A stretch of 64,000 nt of DNA from Phytophthora colocasiae. Taxonomy: Eukaryota > Oomycota > Peronosporomycetes > Peronosporales > Peronosporaceae. Each line of letters begins with the position of its first letter. The stretch's first letter is position 1. This document shows, piece after piece, positions 32,182 through 42,358 of this stretch. The notes beneath the pieces are model-generated. The model made no database searches. It saw nothing but the letters and a program-made list of their open reading frames with translations, and had not been told where the DNA came from. The translations under genes and the position numbers were made by a program. The DNA is taken from positions 1 to 64,000 of the forward strand of contig JAGKQI010000053.1 in the NCBI GenBank assembly GCA_018806915.1. The letters run 5' to 3'.

Positions 32182-32670
32182 TTACTGACCACCAGGTCTT
32201 CGGTCTTGGGGATCAGGATCTCGTCTAGTCGATTTAAAAGTGACTAGATCCCGCTGATCTTCCTCGCCGCGAGCCTCTATCCCGCTTTGGTGTTGTAGAG
32301 CGGCGCTTGCCAGGCGGTCTGCACTCCCGTTCCAGTCTCTCTTCACATGAACCAGCTCGTGATCGCTCCATCCCTTCCGACAATCTAGTGTCCTCTGTTT
32401 CAATATCGTTAATCCTGGCGACTTGCAATCGATCTCGCCACGAACTTGACGGATCACGAGATTTGAGTCACCACAGATCACCAGGCGACGGCGATCTCGA
32501 TCCGCGAGCATATCGAGCCCTAAGAGGAGCCCGTTATATTCTGCCTCGTTAACCGTGAGACCTTCGGCATAACCGGATCTAGCCTCAGTTATCTCCCAAC
32601 CAGGTAGTCTCCACACAATCGCGCTGAACGCGCCCCCACCTCATTTGACCCGAGCTGATCCCTCAAAGCT
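32182..32670 (-). pseudogene. Family A second RNase H (plant/archaeal-like), copy A1
   Basis: Begins WVLSFEGSARVK (A0 has FDGSA, so the first catalytic Asp is Glu here), then an in-frame TGA (A0 has CGA at that place). After it come GGGAFSAIVWRLPGWEI, VNEAEYNGLLLGLDML (catalytic Glu), VICGDSNLVIRQVRGEID (Asp) and RDWNGSADRLASAAL (last Asp). This order fits the RVT_3 family. Together with RNH1 it gives the dual RNase H layout reported for oomycete Ty3/gypsy groups. Confidence 0.82.
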
Positions 32671-33453
32671 TAACACCCACAACTCTTCATCTTGACCCAC
32701 CGTGGGCACTGGGGCTTGGATCCGGCGCTTGGGTTCCTTAAGGGGTGCGATCGCGATCAGGGCGTCGTCGACCTTCGTTCTGGGCGTCACGCTGGCCGCG
32801 ATCACCCCCAGTATCTCATTTTCCCCTTTCGTACATTTCGTGATATTAAGCGACCATGGGGATAGGAGCGCGGACCACTGACCCAGGCGTCCCTGCAGAC
32901 CGGCGGACTTGAACAACCATGCCAGGGTAGAATACCGGGTCAAGACCTTGATCCGGCGTCCCATCAGCATGGTGTAGTACAGGTCCAGGATCCGCAGCAG
33001 AGCTAGCACTTCCTTTTCTGCGACATTGTAATTCAACGCGTTCGCCTTCAGGGTTCGGCTGGCGAACGCGACCAGGTGGTAGATCTGATCGTGTTCTTGC
33101 GTTAGCGCGGCGGAGATTGCCCAATTGCTGGCATACACGGTCACCACCGGCAATTTCGTCGTATCGAAGTGACGCAGGACCGGGGTGATTCCTCCGCTTC
33201 ACTGGGATGTCCCGATCCAGCCTCCGGACTTGTTCCATTGCCACGGTCAAGGCTCTCTTCCTCTTCGGACGGCGACGAGAACGGGTGGTCGGGACTTCTT
33301 CGTCCTGAAGATCACCGCCAGGTGGACCCGATCCTGGCTGATCAGCCGGCACCGGGGTCTGATCGGGGATCGAAATGTCGGTTTCCTCCTCCCCGGTCTG
33401 CCCGGAAGCTTGATCCGCCAACAGATCCAGAGGGCTCGTCGTTGATCCTGCAG
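32671..33453 (-). pseudogene. Family A linker fused to degenerate first RNase H, copy A1
   Basis: 33453-33191 is the protease-RT linker (GEEETDISIPDQTP). It joins directly at about 33190-33180 to PVLRHFDTTKLPVVTVYASN, the start of RNH1, so the whole RT is deleted. RNH1 keeps HLVAFASRTLKANALNYNVA but has Tyr in place of the catalytic Asp (33133-33135), as in A0. It therefore resembles the inactive connection/tether RNase H of dual-RNH elements. Confidence 0.8.
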
Positions 33454-33926
33454 TGTAATGGGTCTACCTAGACCTATTAGGTGGCGTACACGTGCGCTTA
33501 CGTGTATGAGGAAGCGTGCAATTAGAATAGACTTAATTTAAGTATACTTATTTAAATAAGTATAATTAAATCAAATATAACTAAATTAAACTGCAAAATA
33601 CCGTAAAATGAGAACTGTTATTGAATTTGGCATAAGCCAATTATGGACCTCCTAAAACTGTTTGTAATCTATTTCTAAAGGGTCTGCCAACGTGTGGTTG
33701 GCAGAAACTCTGCTCAGTGATTGGTAGAAATCCGTTACTTTCTACCAATAATATGCACAAATGCACACGAACCATCCAATAATGTGGTTCGCCCATGTAT
33801 CCTTTGGTGTGTACAGCACACCAAGGTCTGAGGCCCATTTCCAACCTCTAACAGTTATCCTAACTGTTAGAGTTACAAGTGGTACAACCACTTGTACGTG
33901 TAACCCCGTTACACCATCCCCCCGTT
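33454..33926 (-). repeat. LTR, family B (3' LTR of B2) with polypurine tract
   Basis: LTR 33454-33913 (460 bp), minus-strand TGTAACGGGG to CCCATTACA. On its internal side is the polypurine tract AACGGGGGGATGG (minus strand, 33926-33914), where plus-strand cDNA synthesis would start. Confidence 0.92.
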
Positions 33927-34002
33927 AAGATTCGACGTATCGGTCTCGATACGTCAATCAACAGAACTTGACAAGACCGTCAAGTTCCCAAGAGAAATCC
34001 GA

Positions 34003-34018
34003 GTTCATTTCGCAATGG
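34003..34018 (+). promoter_or_regulatory. Oomycete-type initiator of the B2 asORF
   Basis: GTTCATTTCGCAATGG matches GCTCATTYYNCAWTTT at 13 of 16 positions and overlaps the ATG (34015). Two perfect 8-bp hairpins (GACGTATC/GATACGTC near 33937-33958 and AACTTGAC/GTCAAGTT near 33965-33986) lie just upstream. Present unchanged in B3 and B4. Confidence 0.55.
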
Positions 34019-35562
34019 ACTCGCCAACGCCCACGTCTCCGTCCGCTACTGCGGACGCGCAAGCCTCACCTGCTGCCTCTGCAGCAGGAGCAACGACCTC
34101 AGCAGTGCTCACTAGCACTGCTGCTTCCAGCGGTTCGACAGAGAAGCTCTCTGTCACCAAGTACCATGCTCTCCATAAGGAGAAGCATGAGAAGAAGAAG
34201 AAGTCTTCTTCTCTAGCAGAGATTAAGAATCCTGCTGTCCCTCTCAAAGAACTCTTTGGAGAGGACTACGAAGACATCCTCGACTACGAGGAGGATGTCG
34301 GGGAGGGGGAGGTTGATGTCAAGGCTCCCGCTCCCGTGTCTTCGTCCGAAGACACGTCAGACCCACCCGTGGGATCTCGACGACCTCGTTATGAGGCCTC
34401 GGACGCTTCAAGCTCGAAGCGTCCGCGCAGTGATGGTGAAGCGTCCCCCATGTCGAGGGCGCTCACTACTCCACGCACTGATCCTCCAGTGCGTGCACCA
34501 TGGATGCCTACTGAGGCAGAAATCCATGACCGGTTCGGTGCTAGTTCACCACCGAACCCGATACTGTTGTACTCATGCAACAGTATCAACGACGACGACG
34601 TCGCCGCTAAGGTTGTCTTTGAGTCCGAGACTCAAAGACGCGACTACTATATCGGGCTCTTCCATGAGCTCCGATACTATGCAGCGAAGAAGACTTCGCG
34701 CAAGAGCAAAGTGCCCGAGTGGCAGGCACTTTGTCAGTCGTGGAACGCCTTTGTTGATAACTTCAACAAAGACCCGAAGGCATATCGCGAGCGCGTTGCT
34801 GCGGCTCGCGATCGCTACTACACTTACACTACACGTGGTAAGTGTGAACGCCTCCATGATCAGTCCATGGAAGCGGGGATCCCATGTGCCGTTCCCTTTG
34901 GCACACCCTGTCCGTGTTGCCCACCCTTGGCAACACGCCTTACCGAAAGTGATATCCTGGGGTACACGGTCGTCCGTGTACCCGATCACATCAAGGAGCT
35001 CCGTGGTCGTATTGTGCCACGCGAAGCTCCGAGTGCTGTGGCTGACCGCAGCACTCCTCGTGCAGGGTTTAACCCTGCAAGTTATGGTGGGCTTCGTACG
35101 CCCTCACCATTTCCGGAACGTCCTCCATCAGGACGTTCCGCGGCTCCCATGTATCTCGATGGGGAGGAAATCCTCTCCAACGAATACGAAAACGAACCCC
35201 TTGAGAGTTCGTTCTCTTATGAGCCACGATCCGCTCCACAATCCAGCGGATCGCTCCACGCGCGTCGCGCAACGGCGGCGGAGGGGGTGGGAACACTCCC
35301 TCCGCATGGTCAACGCTATGACCATGACGATCGTGCCCTGCACGATCGAGTTGCTGCGCTGGAGCAGACACAGAGCGCTGAGATAGCGGCTCTGAAGCAG
35401 GAGGTTCGTGTCCTCCGTGCTGAGGTCTGCGAGGAAGCTCAGACTGCCTCGAACCTCTCGTCCGGTCTTGGGACGAGAGTGAACCGGTTGATCGACCGTG
35501 TCGACGGTCTCGAGAAGGCCTTCCAGGCCTCTCGCACTCCTCAGTCGGACTACCAGCCATAG
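34015..35562 (+). CDS. Family B asORF, intact (515 aa), antisense to pol
   Basis: ATG 34015, stop 35562. Residues 1-50 are Ala/Ser/Thr-rich; 52-66 a Lys cluster (KEKHEKKKKSSS); 79-101 acidic; about 118-140 Ser/Arg with an NLS-like SKRPRSDG. Residues 160-283 form a compact region rich in Y and W (DYYIGLFHELRYYAAKK, WQALCQSWNAF, DRYYTYTTRGKCERL). A Cys cluster TPCPCC follows near 295. 320-430 is Pro/Ser-rich and about 438-508 a coiled coil (DRVAALEQTQSAEIAALKQE). The last 164 codons overlap the 3' end of pol in antisense. No family recognised, no signal peptide, no membrane span. The NLS-like run and coiled coil suggest a nuclear, self-associating protein; that is inference. Confidence 0.75.
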   Translation: MDSPTPTSPSATADAQASPAASAAGATTSAVLTSTAASSGSTEKLSVTKYHALHKEKHEKKKKSSSLAEIKNPAVPLKELFGEDYEDILDYEEDVGEGEVDVKAPAPVSSSEDTSDPPVGSRRPRYEASDASSSKRPRSDGEASPMSRALTTPRTDPPVRAPWMPTEAEIHDRFGASSPPNPILLYSCNSINDDDVAAKVVFESETQRRDYYIGLFHELRYYAAKKTSRKSKVPEWQALCQSWNAFVDNFNKDPKAYRERVAAARDRYYTYTTRGKCERLHDQSMEAGIPCAVPFGTPCPCCPPLATRLTESDILGYTVVRVPDHIKELRGRIVPREAPSAVADRSTPRAGFNPASYGGLRTPSPFPERPPSGRSAAPMYLDGEEILSNEYENEPLESSFSYEPRSAPQSSGSLHARRATAAEGVGTLPPHGQRYDHDDRALHDRVAALEQTQSAEIAALKQEVRVLRAEVCEEAQTASNLSSGLGTRVNRLIDRVDGLEKAFQASRTPQSDYQP

Positions 35563-37039
35563 GTAGCCCGTGCTGCACGTACGGCTTCAACCGCCCGACG
35601 TAGAAGGTCGGGTGGATCCTCATGCTGGACGGTATGTCCAGCCGGTACGCGTTGCCGTGCCGTTCAAGTACTTTGAACGGCCCAATGAATCTTGGAGCAA
35701 GCTTGCTTGCTCCAAAGTCAGACACTGCATGTTTAGGTAGGTTTTGCGTAGCTAACAAAACCAATGAACCCAATTTGAATTCATTTATGTTGCCCCTACC
35801 AACATTATCTGCGTTCAGCTTCTGTCGATCGACAGAAGCTGCGATAGCATCCTGGACAAACCGTATGACGGCTTGTCTTCGCTGGACAAAGTCTAGCGCA
35901 CCCGAGCTGAATTCTTTCAGCTTGTCGCCCTTGTCAGCAGCAGGCCCTGCCTGCTCGCTATCATCTCTCATGTCTGTGCCCGGCACAGACATCGCGCGCT
36001 CGTTCCTGCTCGAACGAGACGTCGCACGCGTCACCGCAGCTGATAGTGTGCTGCTATCAGTTGCATTCTGCGGTTGTTCGGACGCAACCGTAGATCCTCC
36101 CCCACTTAAGGAGGAAGCTACCCCGCCGAGCATGCTTGGCAATCGTGGATGCCTCATGGCGTTCACGTAGAACGGTGTATGCCCTGTCGAGGCATGCACC
36201 GACTTGTTGATGGCAAACTCTGCCATCGGCAAGCACTCGCTCCAATGCGGGAACGAGTGAGCGTGGCTCTTCAACGTGTCACTCAGTACACGGTTGACAC
36301 GTTCGGTCTGCCCGTCCGTCTGCGGATGATCCGCAGTCGACATTGATAATTGTGAGCCAAGAAGTGTAAACACTTCTTGCCAGAACCGCGCTGTGAAGCG
36401 TGGATCACGGTCCGACACAATGTCGAGCGGCATGCCATGGTGTTTGAACACCATGTCAACAAACAGTCGCGCAGTCTGCGCGGCTGTAACAGTAGCCGGG
36501 ACGGCAGCAAGATGAACCATCTTGCTGAATCGGTCCACAAAGACAACGATGCCCGTCCTCCGCTTGCTGTCAGGCGGAAGACCGAAGACAAAGTCCATGG
36601 ACATGGACTGCCAACACTCCGACGGAGTCGGTAGTGATTGAAGAGGAGCCTGCGAGAACTGCGCAGGCTTCACGCGTTGACAAACCTCGCAAGCACGTAC
36701 GTACTTGCGCACCCACTTGTACTGGTGGTGCCAGTAGAAATCACGCGTGAGAAGAGTGTATGTCTTCTCACGACCCGGATGCCCTGCCGTGGGGGCATCG
36801 TGATACTCGAACATGATCCTCAACCGGAGGTCATGATCATTCGGAACGACAATGCGATCCGCATTGTCGTCTACTGCACTGTACAACAGTAGGCCTTCGT
36901 GTACACGATAGCGGTGTACACGAGCTCGAAGATGAGGGGTTAGCTTCCGACGTGCCACGTCGGAAGGTGCTGCGAGGAACTCCAGCAGCCCCTTCGTGTC
37001 TGCATCCCTTGCATACGCGTTCTTCACGTCGTCAATCAA
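35069..37039 (-). CDS. Family B integrase with chromodomain, copy B2 (part of pol)
   Basis: 656 codons. Starts in the integrase N-terminus (MIDDVKNAYARDADTKG). Zinc module HDAPTAGHPGREKTY and CEVCQRVKPAQF. Catalytic Asp in SMDFVFGLPPDS, Asp in IVSDRDPRF, Glu in QTDGQTERVNRV. GPF module RFIGPFKVLERHGNAY. Then a Pro-rich linker and chromodomain (WIVERIVAHKRTN, FRIRWRGFPPHRDTWEPRN). The chromodomain and linker are opposite the asORF. It is the longest intact integrase in the window. A frameshift near 37037 separates it from RNase H, so it is not joined to RT unless translation shifts. Confidence 0.9.
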   Translation of the reverse strand: MIDDVKNAYARDADTKGLLEFLAAPSDVARRKLTPHLRARVHRYRVHEGLLLYSAVDDNADRIVVPNDHDLRLRIMFEYHDAPTAGHPGREKTYTLLTRDFYWHHQYKWVRKYVRACEVCQRVKPAQFSQAPLQSLPTPSECWQSMSMDFVFGLPPDSKRRTGIVVFVDRFSKMVHLAAVPATVTAAQTARLFVDMVFKHHGMPLDIVSDRDPRFTARFWQEVFTLLGSQLSMSTADHPQTDGQTERVNRVLSDTLKSHAHSFPHWSECLPMAEFAINKSVHASTGHTPFYVNAMRHPRLPSMLGGVASSLSGGGSTVASEQPQNATDSSTLSAAVTRATSRSSRNERAMSVPGTDMRDDSEQAGPAADKGDKLKEFSSGALDFVQRRQAVIRFVQDAIAASVDRQKLNADNVGRGNINEFKLGSLVLLATQNLPKHAVSDFGASKLAPRFIGPFKVLERHGNAYRLDIPSSMRIHPTFYVGRLKPYVQHGLPMAGSPTEECERPGRPSRDRRHGRSTGSLSSQDRTRGSRQSELPRRPQHGGHEPPASEPLSQRSVSAPAQQLDRAGHDRHGHSVDHAEGVFPPPPPPLRDARGAIRWIVERIVAHKRTNSQGVRFRIRWRGFPPHRDTWEPRNVLMEDVPEMVRAYEAHHNLQG

Positions 37040-38754
37040 CGTTCGACGTCGCCACTTGTCCTCACGACGCCAACGCAGTTGGCGTCGACCGTCTCCGCGT
37101 AGTCAGGTTGACGCGATAACGCGTCGGCCACTACATTGAGTCTTCCGGGTTTGTACTCCACCCGGAAGTTGTACTCCGCGAAGAAGGACAACCATCTCGC
37201 CATACGTTGCGAGATGTGCGGCGATTTAATCGCCGTACGCAATGATGCGTGGTCTGTATAGACCACGAACGGTCTACTCCCAAGTAGATACACTCGGAAC
37301 TTTGCGAGTGCATACTTCATGGCAAGGAGCTCCTTGTCATGTACGGGATAGTTACGCTCAGCTGGCTTCAGCTGACGCGATTGATAGTAGACTACACGAT
37401 CACGCCCTTCGTGATCGTGTTGCATCAATGCACATCCGATTGCAAAGTCGGATGCATCGCACACTACGTGGAATGGACGATCTTGGTCCGCCACGGCCAA
37501 GATCGGCGCTTCAGTCAAGCCCTGCTTGACTGCACCGAATGCCTCCTCGCACTCGGTCGTCCAAATCCACTTAGCTTCTTTCTTAAGAAGCTGTGACAAC
37601 GGGCGAATCTTGCCCGCATAGTTCTCCACGTACTTGCACAAGTACGTGGCAAGCCCAAGGAACTGCCTCAGTTCCTTCACATTGGATGGCGTGGGCCATT
37701 CATTGATCACTCTGACCTTCTCTGGGTCAGGGCGCACGCCGTCTTTCCCCACGAGACACCCCAGCACGGGTATCTCGCTCGCCCCGAAGATACACTTCTT
37801 CAGGTTCGCATAGAGCTTATGTTTCCTCATAAGCTCTAGCAGCTTCCGGAGATGCACCTTGTGCATCTCAATGTCCGTCTTCCCGTTCACAACCCGGCTG
37901 TGGACGAACACGTCGTCGAAGTAGCTCGGTGCGAAGTCGCGCACCGAGCGCAATAGATGTGTCACGCATCTATTGAACGTCGCAGGGGCGTTCTTAAGCC
38001 GCTGTGGCATGACGAGCCACTCCCAAAGCATACCGCTTGGAGTGCTTACCGCAGTGAGAGGGATGTCCCTCTCACGCATGAGGATCTGATAGAATCCATC
38101 ACGCAGATCTAGAGCACTGAAGATAGTGCTCAAGGCCATCGAATCGATGATAACATCTTTTCGCGGTATCTGCGTCTGCGCCGGTATCGTCGCATCGTTC
38201 AACTTGTTGTACGCATGAACGATGCGCCAGCCGCCCTGTGGTTTCTTAACACAGAACGTTGGGGCACCGTGCGGGGACTTTGACTCCCGCACTTGACCTG
38301 CAAGACGACGACTTTCAAAGAAGTCGTCGATCGCTTGCACTTGTTCACGCGGCAGTGGCCACTGCCGTGTAACACAGTACTTCGTGCCCGGCACGAGATC
38401 AATCTCGTGCTGTACGCCCTTATCCTTCGGAAGCTCCGAAGGAATCTCGTCCGGGAGTACATCCTTGTACTCCCGCAGAACTTCGTAGTAGGGACTCGAC
38501 CTCAACGAGTCCCAACTCTGCTCCTCGAAGCGCTGCTTCTTAGTCTTCGCACTGAGGGAGTCATCACCCTCAGTGATCCCATCGACGACGAGCTGCTTCA
38601 GCTCTTCGGCCTCGCGCTCCACTCTCTCGATATCCGAGAGAATGCAAAATTGTTCGATGCGTCCATCGTACAAGTCTCGTGCGAAGCGCTTCCAACTCAT
38701 CGTTGGAAGTGCGGTCAACGCCGACGCACTCGTCGGCGGATTCTCCAACCGCAT
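37036..38754 (-). pseudogene. Family B reverse transcriptase and RNase H, copy B2
   Basis: 572 codons open, from MRLENPPTSASAL to VVRTSGDVER. Full RT with FSALDLRDGFYQI, YFDDVFVHS and FLGLATYLCKYVENY. Full RNase H with VVCDASDFAIG, DKELLAMKYALA, YTDHASL and NVVADALSR. It ends in a short frameshifted tail (SGDVER and stop) where B1 and B4 read through into SVPSSTLIDDV. B3 has the same tail, so B2 and B3 share this indel. Gag and protease are missing because B3 follows at 38811. Confidence 0.92.
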
Positions 38755-38810
38755 CCTCTGGTACTGTAACCCAGTACGAGTGTCAAGACGTTCAACGTCT
38801 CGACACTCGG

Positions 38811-39283
38811 TGTAATGGGTCTACCTAGACCTATTAGGTGGCGTACACGTGCGCTTACGTGTATGAGGAAGCGTGCAATTAGAATAGACTTAATTTAAGT
38901 ATACTTATTTAAATAAGTATAATTAAATCAAATATAACTAAATTAAACTGCAAAATACCGTAAAATGAGAACTGTTATTGAATTTGGCATAAGCCAATTA
39001 TGGACCTCCTAAAACTGTTTGTTATCTATTTCTAAAGGGTCTGCCAACGTGTGGTTGGCAGAAACTCTGCTCAGTGATTGGTAGAAATCCGTTACTTTCT
39101 ACCAATAATATGCACAAATGCACACGAACCATCCAATAATGTGGTTCGCCCATGTATCCATTGGTGTGTACAGCACACCAAGGTCTGAGGCCCATTTCCA
39201 ACCTCTAACAGTTATCCTAACTGTTAGAGTTACAAGTGGTACAACCACTTGTACGTGTAACCCCGTTACACCATCCCCCCGTT
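38811..39283 (-). repeat. LTR, family B (3' LTR of B3) with polypurine tract
   Basis: LTR 38811-39270, 460 bp, nearly identical to 33454-33913 (few differences, for example the base at 39161). Polypurine tract AACGGGGGGATGG on the minus strand at 39283-39271. Confidence 0.92.
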
Positions 39284-39371
39284 AAGATTCGACGTATCGG
39301 TCTCGATACGTCAATCAACAGAACTTGACAAGACCGTCAAGTTCCCAAGAGAAATCCGAGTTCATTTCGCA

Positions 39372-40922
39372 ATGGACTCGCTAACGCCCACGTCTCCGTC
39401 CGCTACTGCGGACGCGCAAGCCTCACCTGCTGCCTCTGCAGCAGGAACAACGACCTCAGCAGTGCTCACTAGCACTGCTGCTTCCAGCGGTCCGACATCG
39501 AAGCTCTCTGTCACCAAGTACCATGCTCTCCATAAGAAGCATGAGAAGAAGAAGAAGTCTTCTTCTCTAGCAGAGATTAAGAATCCTGCTTTCCCTCTCA
39601 AAGAACTCTTTGGAGAGGACTACGAAGACATCCTCGACTACGAGGAGGATGTCGAGGAGGGGGAGGTTGATGTCAAGGCTCCCGCTCCCGTGTCTTCGTC
39701 CGAAGACACGTCAGACCCACCCGTGGGATCTCGACGACCTCGTGATGAGGCCTCGGACGCTTCAAGCTCGAAGCGTCCGCGCAGTGATGATGAAGCGTCC
39801 CCCATGTCGAGGGCGCTCACTGCCCCGCGCACTGATCCGCCAGTGCGCACACCATGGATGCCTACTGAGGCAGAAATCCATGACCGGTTCGGTGCTAGTT
39901 CACCACCGAACCCGATACTGTTGTACTCATGCAACAGTATCAACGACGACGACGTCGCCGCTAAGGTTGTCTTTGAGTCCGAGACTCAAAGACGCGACTA
40001 CTATATCGGGCTCTTCCATGAGCTCCGATACTATGCAGCGAAGAAGACTTCGCGCAAGAGCAAAGTGCCCGAGTGGCAGGCACTTTGTCAGTCGTGGAAC
40101 GCCTTTGTTGATAACTTCAACAAAGACCCGAAGGCATATCGCGAGCGCGTTGCTGCGGCTCGCGATCGCTACTACACTTACACTACACGTGGTAAGTGTG
40201 AACGCCTCCATGATTAGTCCATGGAAGCGGGGATCCCATGTGCCGTTCCCTTTGGCACACCCTGTCCGTGTTGCCCACCCTTGGCAACACGCCTCACCGA
40301 AAGTGATCTTCTGGGGTACACGGTCGTCCGTGTACCCGATCACATCAAGGAGCTCCGTGGTCGTATTGTGCCACGCGAAGCTCCGTGTGCTGTGGCTGAC
40401 CGCAGCACTCCTCGTGCAGGGTTTAACCCTGCAAGTTATGGTGGGCTTCGTACGCCTCACCATTTCCGAACGTCCTCCATCAGGACGTTCCGCGGCTCCA
40501 CGTATCTCGATGGGGAGGAAATCCTCTCCAACGAATACGAAAACGAACCCCTTGAGAGTTCGTTCTCTTATGAGCCACGATCCGCTCCACAATCCAGCGG
40601 ATCGCTCCACGCGCGTCGCGCAACGGCGGCGGAGGGGGTGGGAACACTCCCTCCGCATGGTCAACGCTATGACCATGACGATCGTGCCCTGCACGATCGA
40701 GTTGCTGCGCTGGAGCAGACACAGAGCGCTGAGATAGCGGCTCTGAAGCAGGAGGTTCGTGTCCTCCGTGCTGAGGTCTGCGAGGCAGCTCAGACTGCCT
40801 CGAACCTCTCGTCCGGCCTTGGGACGAGAGTGAGCCGGTTGATCGACCTCTCGCACTGCTCAGCCGGACTACCAGCCATAGGTAGCCCGTGCTGCACGTA
40901 CGGCTTCAACCGCCCGACGTAG
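39372..40922 (+). pseudogene. Family B asORF, copy B3 (one TAG and a small indel)
   Basis: Starts like B2 (MDSLTPTSPSATADAQASP). After ERLHD the Gln codon of B2 is TAG (40215-40217). Downstream the frame continues to 40922. One base is missing near 40456, so the LRTPSPFPERPP segment reads differently until a compensating change near 40497. The C-terminus differs from B2 because of a deletion near 40846. The same TAG is in B4. Confidence 0.85.
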
Positions 40923-42358
40923 AAGGTCGGGTGGATCCTCATGCTGGACGGTATGTCCAGCCGGTACGCGTTACCATGCCGTTCAAGTACTTTGAACGGC
41001 CCAATGAATCTTGGAGCAAGCTTGCTTGCTCCAAAGTCAGACACTGCATGTTTAGGCAGGTTTTGTGTAGCTAACAAAACTAATGAACCCACTTTGAATT
41101 CATTTATGTTGCCCCTACCAACATTATCAGCGTTCAGCTTCTGTCGATCGACAGAAGCTGCGATAGCATCCTGGACAAACCGTATGACGGCTTGTCTTCG
41201 CTGGACAAAGTCTAGCGCACCCGAGCTGAATCCATTCAGCTTGTCGCCCTTGTCAGCAGCAGGCCCTGCCTGCTCGCTATCATCTCTCATGTCTGTGCCC
41301 GGCACAGACATCGCGCGCTCGTTCCTGCTCGAACGAGACGTCGCACGCGTCACCGCAGCTGATAGTGTGCTGCTATCAGTTGCATTCTGCGGTTGTTCGG
41401 ACGCAACCGTAGATCCTCCCCCACTTAAGGAGGAAGCTACCCCGCCGAGCATGCTCGGCAATCGTGGATGCCTCATGGCGTTCACGTAGAACGGTGTATG
41501 CCCTGTCGAGGCATGCACCGACTTGTTGATGGCAAACTCTGCCATCGGCAAGCACTCGCTCCAATGCGGGAACGAGTGAGCGTAGCTCTTCAACGTGTCA
41601 CCCAGTACACGGTTGACACGTTCGGTCTGCCCGTCCGTCTGCGGATGATCCGCAGTCGACATTGATAATTGTGAGCCAAGAAGTGTAAACACTTCTTGCC
41701 AGAACCGCGCTGTGAAGCGTGGATCACGGTCCGACACAATGTCGAGCGGCATGCCATGGTGTTTGAACACCATGTCAACAAACAGTCGCGCAGTCTGCGC
41801 GGCTGTAACAGTAGCCGGGACGGCAGCAAGATGAACCATCTTGCTGAATCGGTCCACAAAGACAACGATGCCCGTCCTCCGCTTGCTGTCAGGCGGAAGA
41901 CCGAAGACAAAGTCCATGGACATGGACTGCCAACACTCCGACGGAGTCGGTAGTGATTGAAGAGGAGCCTGCGAGAACTGCGCAGGCTTCACGCGTTGAC
42001 AAACCTCGCAAGCACGTACGTACTTGCGCACCCACTTGTACTGGTGGTGCCAGTAGAAATCACGCGTGAGAAGAGTGTATGTCTTCTCACGACCCGGATG
42101 CCCTGCCGTGGGGGCATCGTGATACTCGAACATGATCCTCAACCGGAGGTCATGATCATTCGGAACGACAATGCGATCCGCATTGTCGTCTACTGCACTG
42201 TACAACAGTAGGCCTTCGTGTACACGATAGCGGTGTACACGAGCTCGAAGATGAGGGGTTAGCTTCCGACGTGCCACGTCGGAAGGTGCTGCGAGGAACT
42301 CCAGCAGCCCCTTCGTGTCTGCATCCCTTGCATACGCGTTCTTCACGTCGTCAATCAA
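40480..42358 (-). pseudogene. Family B integrase, copy B3 (chromodomain out of frame)
   Basis: The 522-codon frame 42358-40790 has the zinc module, full DDE triad and GPF module as in B2. It then runs out of phase at the deletion near 40846 (ends RPDERFEAV). The chromodomain (40722-40480: AIRWIVERIVAHK, FRIRWRGFPPHRDTW) is present in another frame and is broken at its end (SRGTS) by the indel near 40497. Confidence 0.88.

Larger units (their letters stand above)
29116..33453 (-). mobile_element. Family A element A1, main part (minus orientation)
   Basis: Together with 15812-18605 this makes one minus-strand element split by the B1/A2 block. From low to high coordinate: asORF C-terminal half (+), spacer, chromodomain, integrase, RNH2, RNH1 and a pol linker (all -). 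RT is absent: the linker joins RNase H directly near 33190. At 33453 the element is cut by the B2 LTR. Confidence 0.8.
33454..38810 (-). mobile_element. Family B copy B2 (5' part replaced by B3)
   Basis: 3' LTR at 33454-33913, asORF (+) and pol (-). The copy ends at 38810, in the stretch just upstream of RT, where the B3 LTR begins. Left flank TGCAG lies in the A1 linker. It has the only uninterrupted asORF of the four copies. Confidence 0.9.

Noticed and set aside
33936..33986. Hairpins before the asORF as a bacterial-type terminator
   Set aside because: They are two of the hairpins found all over family B and have no T-run. The context is eukaryotic.
34256..35386. A 376-codon plus-strand frame shifted against the B asORF (also 39610-40737 and 54128-52998)
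   Set aside because: It is Arg/Ser/Thr-rich without fold-like pattern and exists because the asORF region is GC-rich and nearly identical between copies. The 515-codon frame has the plausible composition, coiled coil and initiator.
35622..36170. A 182-codon frame opposite integrase, repeated in all B copies
   Set aside because: It is a shadow of the conserved integrase frame. No initiator or recognisable features. It differs between copies only where integrase does.
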